38,461 nucleotides of DNA from Devosia sp. Lineage in GTDB: Bacteria; Pseudomonadota; Alphaproteobacteria; Rhizobiales; Devosiaceae. This document shows, one piece after another, positions 33,285-38,461 of this stretch. The stretch spans positions 1-38,461 of the forward strand of contig JAUXUM010000038.1 of assembly GCA_030680995.1 (NCBI GenBank), written 5' to 3'. Every line of letters starts with the position of its first letter. Positions within the stretch are counted from its first letter, which is position 1. The position numbers were made by a program, and so were the translations under genes. The notes under the pieces are model-generated. The model ran no database searches. It worked only from the letters and a program-made list of their open reading frames with translations, and was not told the origin of the DNA.

Positions 33285-33313
33285 AGTATGTCGCGCGACA
33301 TGCGACTAGTCAA
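33285..33313 (-). promoter_or_regulatory. higBA promoter with overlapping palindromic operator
   Basis: On the minus strand TTGACT (33313-33308), a 17-base spacer and CATACT (33290-33285) form a good sigma-70-type promoter ending 17 bases before the higB ATG. A perfect 14-base palindrome, ATGTCGCGCGACAT (33288-33301), overlaps the spacer and -10, as expected for a HigA autorepression site. Confidence 0.65.
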
Positions 33314-33448
33314 CTTCCTAATTCCAAGGCAAAAGCAACTCCGCTGCTTCTTGACTACCGACGCGGCAATGAGCGGGGAGTGGCCTTAAAGGTCCGAATG
33401 AAGGCCGGTGGACGGGTGGAGGACAACGGCCCGGTGGGTGCGCAAGAT

Positions 33449-33910
33449 TCACTCCCCCAGCGCCGTTACCTCCGCCCCCATGGCGTCGCCGAAGCGGGTG
33501 AAGAAGCCGTCGATGATCTTCTGGGCGGAGTTGCCGATCAGTGCCTGGCCCAGCTTCATGATCCCGCCGTCGGCGCCGCCGGTGGCGGTGAAGTGCAGCA
33601 TGGTATTGTCCTCCGCATCCTCGATGACGATGTGGGCGGCGCCCTGCGCCATGCCGAGGACGCCGCCGCGGCCACGGCCCGACAGGGTGTAGCGGTGCGC
33701 CGGCACGACATGGGACAGCGTCAGATCGCCGGTGAAGACCGGCTGGACGATGCCGAAATTGACCTTGATCTCGAGTTCGAGCGCGTTGTCGCCGGTCCAA
33801 TCGATGCGCCGGCAACCCGGAATCGCGGCCCGGAGCGTCTCGGTATTGTTGAGGGCGGCCCAGACCTCCGAGCGGGGCGCATGAAAGAGGTATCGTCCGC
33901 CGAATTGCAT
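33449..33910 (-). CDS. CoxG-like SRPBCC protein
   Basis: The 153-residue protein has the CoxG (carbon monoxide dehydrogenase subunit G) fold signature: MQFGGRYLFHAPRSEVWAAL, then IPGCRRIDW, the INFGIVQPVFTGD-like segment, SGRGRGG, and the C-terminal QALIGNSAQKIIDGFFTRFGDAM. This SRPBCC-type domain binds hydrophobic ligands or membranes and helps maturation of CO dehydrogenase-like molybdenum enzymes. No coxSML genes are adjacent, so it may serve another enzyme. Its protein is longer in many homologues, which carry a C-terminal membrane helix absent here. An AAGG site precedes ATG 33910. Confidence 0.85.
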   Translation of the reverse strand: MQFGGRYLFHAPRSEVWAALNNTETLRAAIPGCRRIDWTGDNALELEIKVNFGIVQPVFTGDLTLSHVVPAHRYTLSGRGRGGVLGMAQGAAHIVIEDAEDNTMLHFTATGGADGGIMKLGQALIGNSAQKIIDGFFTRFGDAMGAEVTALGE

Positions 33911-34121
33911 CGCTTTGCCTTGTGCTGGCCGGTTGGCTTTCGCGGGCGAGGCTAATGCCTTGCTCCCGCCCGATCAATCAAGGGGGCCGGAAAGCCGGAA
34001 ATGCAGCGCCCGGAATGGCTTGTGCCGCCTCATTTCGTGCGTCTTTTTCGCACCATATCGGCAAAATAGTGCCGGCCCGGGGCAGCAATGAATTGTCACA
34101 CCCCTAGCGGACGGGAATCAT

Positions 34122-34140
34122 GGCACCAAAATAAGGTGCC
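34122..34140. promoter_or_regulatory. GGCACC/GGTGCC inverted repeat before the three-gene module
   Basis: A perfect 6-bp inverted repeat (GGCACC 34122-34127, GGTGCC 34135-34140) with an A/T-only 7-base loop lies 20 bases before the start codon of the first module gene. It may be an operator or a 5' leader hairpin. The 250-base gap 33911-34160 shows no other gene. Confidence 0.4.
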
Positions 34141-34160
34141 CGACACCGAGGAAGCATCTG

Positions 34161-35348
34161 ATGGCAACTGACGTCATGGAAAAGCCGCTGCAATATCTCG
34201 ACAAGGCGATGGGCGCCATCAAGGACCTCGGCATCTGGCCGGAGCAGCCCGGCGAGCAGCCGATCACGGGCCTGCTCGCGCGGATCACCGATCTCGACGA
34301 GACCAAGGTCATCCTCATCGGCCGTACCCTGACCCAGGCCAGCGCCTTCAACGAAGTGGTGCGCAGCCAGGTCGCGGCCATGACCATCGGCGAGCGCTAC
34401 GAGGACATCACCAACAATTTCAACTCCATCCGCGACGATGCCAAGGGCATGGTCGACCAGCTCGACGACGGCAGGCTCGACCTGATCGAGCGGGTCTCCA
34501 ATGTCTGGATGAAGGTATCGCGCGGCGATATCGCCACCCGCTTCGACCGTATCCGCGACACCTATCTGGATGTCTCCAAGGAGACCAAGAACCAGATCGA
34601 CCGCGAGCATACCATTCTCGAAGCCTACCGCGACTTCCGCGGGGCGCTGAAACAGGCCGAAGTGATGGCGCTGGAACTCCTGGCGCTGGCGGAACAGAAG
34701 CTCGAGGCGCGCAAGGCGGACCTCAAGGCGGCGGGCGACGCGCTCGCCGTTTTTGCGGAGGGCACGCCGGCGGACCGGGCGCGACTGGAAATGACCCGCG
34801 ACGAGCGGCTGCGGGACCTGCAGAACGAGGAGCGGCGCTACCAGATCGCCAAGGATCTCTCGGACAATCTGACCATCTCCTACTCCACCTCCGAAGTGAT
34901 CATGGCGCGGCTGATGCAGACGACGAACGCCAAGGAGCGGGTCTATCAGCAGTCGATCTCGTTCTTTTCCACCAACGAGACCGTGTTCACCGCGCTTTCG
35001 GCCTCGTTCACCGGGCTTTTCGGGCTGCATGAATCGACCGAGACGCTGAACGCGATGAAGGAAGGCATGTCCAAGAGCCTGGAGACGCTGTCCGAGATCG
35101 GCGACCGGGTGGGCGAAGCGGCGGTCAAGGCCGGCTACGGCCCCACCATCCGCGCCGACGCGGTCAAGAAGCTGGTCGACAGCGTCGTCAACTTCCAGGA
35201 AAAATCACGCACCATCATCAGCGAGATGCGCGAACTTTCCACCAAGAACTCGGCCGAAATCCGGGATGCGGTCGAGGACGGCAAGCGCCGTCTCGCCCAG
35301 TTCGCCGCCGAGGGCAACGCGCTGCTGCTCGAGACCAAGACGGCATAG
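34161..35348 (+). CDS. TelA-like helical protein, module gene 1
   Basis: The 395-residue protein is almost wholly predicted helix with long Glu/Lys/Arg-rich stretches (about residues 135-245) and no signal peptide or membrane segment, so it is probably cytoplasmic. The layout, with an N-terminal helical region, a coiled centre (ILEAYRDFRGALKQAEVMALELLALAEQKLEA), and a C-terminal region ending STKNSAEIRDAVEDGKRRLAQF, recalls TelA/toxic-anion-resistance proteins, but no diagnostic motif was recognised. A GAGG site lies 9 bases before ATG 34161. It is followed after 8 bases by the DUF6384-like gene. Function is unknown; links to tellurite resistance would be family inference only. Confidence 0.7.
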   Translation: MATDVMEKPLQYLDKAMGAIKDLGIWPEQPGEQPITGLLARITDLDETKVILIGRTLTQASAFNEVVRSQVAAMTIGERYEDITNNFNSIRDDAKGMVDQLDDGRLDLIERVSNVWMKVSRGDIATRFDRIRDTYLDVSKETKNQIDREHTILEAYRDFRGALKQAEVMALELLALAEQKLEARKADLKAAGDALAVFAEGTPADRARLEMTRDERLRDLQNEERRYQIAKDLSDNLTISYSTSEVIMARLMQTTNAKERVYQQSISFFSTNETVFTALSASFTGLFGLHESTETLNAMKEGMSKSLETLSEIGDRVGEAAVKAGYGPTIRADAVKKLVDSVVNFQEKSRTIISEMRELSTKNSAEIRDAVEDGKRRLAQFAAEGNALLLETKTA

Positions 35349-35356
35349 GGGACTGC

Positions 35357-36328
35357 GTGAGCGGCACAGCTGATCCCGGGGATCGTACGGCGATGAGCGC
35401 GGCAGCGGCGGCCAAGCCGCCCCTCAGCGACGTCATGCTGGCAATGGACGTGGTGGACACGCTGCGCCATCGTCAGGATCTGGTGGCGCGCGAACTCTCG
35501 GGCGAAGCGCGCGAGCAGCAGCTGATCGAGAAGCTGCGCGCGATCTATCATGAGCAGGGACTCGAAGTCCCCGACGCCGTCATAAGGGAGGGCGTCGCGG
35601 CACTGGCGGAAAGCCGCTTCGTCTATGCCGCACCCAAGCCGGGGCTGGGGGTAACCCTGGCCAAGGTCTATGTGGGGCGGAAGCAATGGGGACCGGCGGC
35701 GCTGGCGATCGCGCTGATCCTGATCATCGGCTTCGGCGGCTATTTTCTCGCCTACAGGCCATTCCAGGCGAGCCAGGTGGAAGCGGCGCGCGTCGAACTG
35801 GCCGAGACGCTGCCCGCGCGGATGGACGCGCTCTACCAGTCGATCTTCGACGAGACCAAGGTACAGCAGGCCGCGGCCGAGGCCGAAGAGATGCGCAATC
35901 GCGGCAAGGCGGCGGCAGCGGAAGGGGGCCGAGCGGGGGCGCTCGGGGCCATCGAGTCGCTTACCGCGCTCCGCGACACATTGCGACAGGAATACAGTCT
36001 GCGCGTCGTCAACCGGCAGGGCGCGCAATCGGGCTTCTGGACCTTTCCCGAAATCAACACCGAGGCCACCAACTACTATGTCGTCGTCGAAGCGCTCGGC
36101 CCCGATGGCAAGGCCTTGAGCCTGCCCATCCTCAACGAGGAGAGCGGGCAGACCGAAACCGTTTCGATATGGGGGGTGCGCGTGCCCGAACAGGTCTACC
36201 GTTCCGTCGAGGCCGACAAGCGCGACGACGGCATCATCCAGCGCAACATCATCGGCATCAAGCAATACGGGTTCCTCGAGGTCGACTACGGTGTTCCGGT
36301 ATTGGGCGGGGCGGTGACCCGGTGGTGA
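35357..36328 (+). CDS. DUF6384-like single-pass membrane protein, module gene 2
   Basis: The 323-residue protein has a cytoplasmic N-terminal domain with LSDVMLAMDVVDTLRHRQDL and LREQ-type helices (about residues 24-100) of the kind I associate with DUF6384. One transmembrane helix (AALAIALILIIGFGGYFLAY, about 115-134) follows, then a helical stretch and a C-terminal beta-rich domain (about 215-323) predicted to be outside. The C-terminal domain has no Cys and no recognised motif. GTG 35357 has AGGGGA upstream; ATG 35393 is an alternative. Position between two coiled-coil proteins suggests a membrane anchor for them. Confidence 0.72.
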   Translation: MSGTADPGDRTAMSAAAAAKPPLSDVMLAMDVVDTLRHRQDLVARELSGEAREQQLIEKLRAIYHEQGLEVPDAVIREGVAALAESRFVYAAPKPGLGVTLAKVYVGRKQWGPAALAIALILIIGFGGYFLAYRPFQASQVEAARVELAETLPARMDALYQSIFDETKVQQAAAEAEEMRNRGKAAAAEGGRAGALGAIESLTALRDTLRQEYSLRVVNRQGAQSGFWTFPEINTEATNYYVVVEALGPDGKALSLPILNEESGQTETVSIWGVRVPEQVYRSVEADKRDDGIIQRNIIGIKQYGFLEVDYGVPVLGGAVTRW

Positions 36329-36395
36329 AAGCCCGCATGCAAACTCTGCTCCGCCGGACATCCGAAGCAGCGCATATTTTCAAGCGGGTTTTGCG

Positions 36396-37931
36396 ATGAC
36401 CCTTTCAGGTCCAGAGGCCCTGCGTTCGCTCGACGAGGCGCTGCGCGACATCCGCCGCGAGGAGGACGAGATCGCCAAGCGGCTCGCCCGCAGCGCCGAA
36501 CTGGCGACCAAGATCCGCGAGACCGAAGGCGAGCTGTTCCGGCAGCTGGCCGCGGTGCGGCTCGACCCGGCGACGCAGGCCGAGATGGCCGGACAGCTGA
36601 GCCAGGCCGAGGCGCGGGCCCGTAACATGCTCAAGCAGCATGCGAACGATCTGGCCGCGACCGAAGAGCAGCTCAAAGATGTCGACAAGGCCATAGCCGA
36701 GCGCGGCAGCGAGCGGGCGGAACTGGTGAGCCGGGCCGGCAGGCTGGAGGCCGAACTCAAGGCGCTGGCGGACGAGATCTCGGTGGAGGCGGCCAAAGAC
36801 CCGCATTATGCGCGGAAGCGCCAAGAGGCCGAGGAACTCGCGCATATCGCCGAAGAGAGCATGCGCAAGACTTTGCAGGCCGAGGCGGATCGCGAGCAGA
36901 AGGGACGGCCATACCGCGACGACCCGCTGTTCATGTACCTGTGGGAGCGCAGCTACGGCACCAAGAACTATCGCGCCAACAATCTCGTCATATGGCTGGA
37001 CGGGCTGGTGGCAGGGCTGGTCGGCTATCCCGAGGCGCGGCCCAACTTCGCCATGCTCAACGAAATCCCGCTGCGGCTGCGCGAGCACGCGGAGCGGCAA
37101 GCGGAGCTTGCCGCGGCCGCGCAGGAGGAAGTGACGACGCTGGAGAAGGCGGCGATCGACGCCGGCGGCGGCAAGCCGGTGCGCGAGGGGCTGGAACAGG
37201 CGGAGGCGCGCATCGCCGAAATCGACGCCGAAATCATTGCCCTGGAAGACCAGCGCGACGAGACGGCGAAGAGCCATCGCGAGCTGGCGCAGGGGAGCGA
37301 TCCGGCCTTCGCAGGGGCGATCGCCGTGCTGGCCGAGGCGCTGGGCCGCGGGGATATCCGCACGCTGCTCGCGGAGGCGCGCGTCACGCGGACAGCGCAG
37401 GACGACACCATCGTCAAGCAGATCGACGACGCGCGGCAACGGGCGCAGGAGGAGGAGAGCGAAACGCGCGACCAGAAGGCGCGGCTGAAGACGCTGGCGG
37501 CGCGGCGGCGCGAACTCGAGGACATTCAGTACGAATTCAAGAAGTCCGGCTTCGACAATCCGCGTTCGAGCTTCCGCGAGGACAGGCTGGTGGGCGACGT
37601 GCTCAACGAGTTCCTGCGGGGCGGGATTTCGGCGGCGAACTACTGGGAGCAGTGGCGCAAGAGCCAGAACTGGACCGGCGGCTACGATCCCGGGCGGCAG
37701 GACGGCGACGAGGAACGCCGGCGGGAGAGTCCGTGGCCCGGCGGCTTCCAGTGGCCCGACAGCAGTTTCGGCGGCGGCAGCGGATCGCGCCGCAGCGGCG
37801 GAGGGTTCGGCGGCGGCTGGGGCAGGCTGCCGGGGACGGGCGGCAGCGGCAGCGGCGGCTTTTCACGCCCGCGCACCGGCGCGGCGGGAGCCCGCAAGCA
37901 TGGCGGGTTCAAGACCGGCGGGGGATTCTGA
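36396..37931 (+). CDS. Coiled-coil protein with Gly-rich C-terminus, module gene 3
   Basis: The 511-residue protein has a first coiled coil (about residues 5-165, Glu/Ala/Arg-rich), a short globular insert (about 170-225) with PYRDDPLFMYLWERSYGT and NNLVIWLDGLVAGLVGYPEA, a second coiled coil (about 230-385), a conserved-looking EDRLVGDVLNEFLRGGISAANYWEQWRKSQ segment (about 388-418), and a Gly/Ser/Arg-rich tail of about 80 residues. No signal peptide is seen. I do not recognise the family. It probably works with the two preceding genes, from which it is separated by 67 bases. The low-complexity tail suggests polyvalent binding or condensation, which is inference. Confidence 0.72.
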   Translation: MTLSGPEALRSLDEALRDIRREEDEIAKRLARSAELATKIRETEGELFRQLAAVRLDPATQAEMAGQLSQAEARARNMLKQHANDLAATEEQLKDVDKAIAERGSERAELVSRAGRLEAELKALADEISVEAAKDPHYARKRQEAEELAHIAEESMRKTLQAEADREQKGRPYRDDPLFMYLWERSYGTKNYRANNLVIWLDGLVAGLVGYPEARPNFAMLNEIPLRLREHAERQAELAAAAQEEVTTLEKAAIDAGGGKPVREGLEQAEARIAEIDAEIIALEDQRDETAKSHRELAQGSDPAFAGAIAVLAEALGRGDIRTLLAEARVTRTAQDDTIVKQIDDARQRAQEEESETRDQKARLKTLAARRRELEDIQYEFKKSGFDNPRSSFREDRLVGDVLNEFLRGGISAANYWEQWRKSQNWTGGYDPGRQDGDEERRRESPWPGGFQWPDSSFGGGSGSRRSGGGFGGGWGRLPGTGGSGSGGFSRPRTGAAGARKHGGFKTGGGF

Positions 37932-38194
37932 CCGGGCCCGCAGCCTAGCCGAAGACGCTCGCGCCGCGGTCGCCCTACAGCTCTTGGAGGCGCAGCTTGA
38001 CCGAATGCTGAAACCGCGTTCTCATGACCTTGATTTCCGCTCGTTCCAGTGGACGCCCAATGGCGTCACGGCAGGTCGGCAAGAGCTTACGGTCAAATTC
38101 GGCCGGTACTCCTCGCTCGCTTTCCCAGTAAGCGTAGAAAAGCCGCCTCACGAATGAAGCGGCTGTCAAATTTTAGGAAGAGCGGTGATGGAGC
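37932..38194. other. Convergent gap with a possible terminator, no confident gene
   Basis: Between the coiled-coil gene and the sulfotransferase-like gene I see no confident gene. A stem of AGCCGC (38141-38146) with GCGGCT (38159-38164) and a 12-base loop is followed by GTCAAATTTT, a weak terminator candidate for the plus strand. Two short overlapping open frames on opposite strands (about 85 and 64 codons) lack ribosome sites. Confidence 0.35.
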
Positions 38195-38461
38195 CTAGTC
38201 GCGACGGTACTTGCCCATAGCCATCGCGCGCCCGGCAGCGCGCCAAAAATCGTCGTGGAGTTCCTCGGAGAAATACTCCCGCCACTTTCCTGCGCCCGCG
38301 CCGACCCCAACAGCCTTATTGGCCAACAGCGGGTGGTTCTCGAAGTCCTTCTGCTGCTTCTGGCGGGTGGACTTCGCCAAGGCTGTCTGTATCTCGGCGT
38401 CGGTTCGATCAAGGCCCACGAACTTGGCGAGGCGCTGAAACTCGCTGCTGATCGCGTCGTC
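38195..38461 (-). CDS. Sulfotransferase-like protein, C-terminal part
   Basis: The last 88 codons of a minus-strand gene enter from the window end and stop at TAG 38197-38195. The pattern, AKFVGLDRTDAEIQTALAKS followed by ENHPLLANKAVGVGAGAGKWREYFSEELHDDFWRA, is that of the C-terminal third of PAPS-dependent sulfotransferases, whose KxGxxGxWKxYFT-like motif contacts the cofactor. The G-x-G-K-W-x-x-Y-F core is clear here. The P-loop end lies outside the window, so activity cannot be judged. Substrate is unknown; bacterial members sulfate lipids, sugars or peptides. Confidence 0.6.
   Translation of the reverse strand, partial: DDAISSEFQRLAKFVGLDRTDAEIQTALAKSTRQKQQKDFENHPLLANKAVGVGAGAGKWREYFSEELHDDFWRAAGRAMAMGKYRRD

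Noticed and set aside
37900-38169. Two overlapping short frames (plus 37900-38157; minus 37975-38169)
   Set aside because: Neither has a ribosome site or a family match and the start codons are poor; at most one could be real and I cannot choose.

Overview
The window is high-GC DNA (mostly about 62-70% in the lines I counted) from an alphaproteobacterium. It is most likely a Hyphomicrobiales (Rhizobiales) member, perhaps close to Devosiaceae. The evidence is a Caulobacter-type cpa/tad pilus locus, a BmpA-type nucleoside ABC transporter joined to deo/cdd/upp salvage genes, and several palindromic intergenic repeats of the rhizobial type. The genus is inference; no rRNA or tRNA gene was recognised to anchor it.

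Region 1 (1-2779) holds the end of a GhrA-like 2-hydroxyacid dehydrogenase, an M17 aminopeptidase with a possible tiny overlapping gene, and a TPR lipoprotein resembling TadD. Region 2 (2966-13239) is a Tad/Flp pilus locus. On the minus strand it runs flp, cpaA, cpaB, cpaC, cpaE, cpaF, tadB, tadC. On the plus strand it has a stand-alone secretin N-domain lipoprotein and two TadE/TadG-like pseudopilins. No cpaD is present. Region 3 (13291-14083) is a HAD hydrolase followed by a one-base-frameshifted hicA-like remnant.

Region 4 (14084-32434, all minus strand) is a nucleoside uptake and catabolism locus. In transcription order it is BmpA-type binding protein, ABC ATPase, two permeases, cytidine deaminase, purine nucleoside phosphorylase, DeoC, a small secreted protein, a double-domain ALDH16-like aldehyde dehydrogenase, then (after an interruption) DUF433, thymidine phosphorylase, phosphopentomutase and uracil phosphoribosyltransferase. 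Together they would import nucleosides, release the bases and carry (deoxy)ribose-phosphate to glyceraldehyde-3-phosphate and acetaldehyde, which the ALDH could oxidise. The locus is split at 17510-22392 by a DHFR-like reductase and a large MmeI-like single-chain restriction-modification enzyme, with palindromic repeats around them. The middle third of the MmeI-like gene has visibly lower GC than its ends.

Region 5 (32688-33910) is a higBA toxin-antitoxin pair with a readable promoter/operator and an isolated CoxG-like SRPBCC protein. Region 6 (34161-37931) is a three-gene plus-strand module of unknown function: a TelA-like helical protein, a DUF6384-like single-pass membrane protein, and a coiled-coil protein with a Gly-rich tail. 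It is the best candidate for an undescribed system. The window ends in the C-terminal part of a sulfotransferase-like gene on the minus strand.
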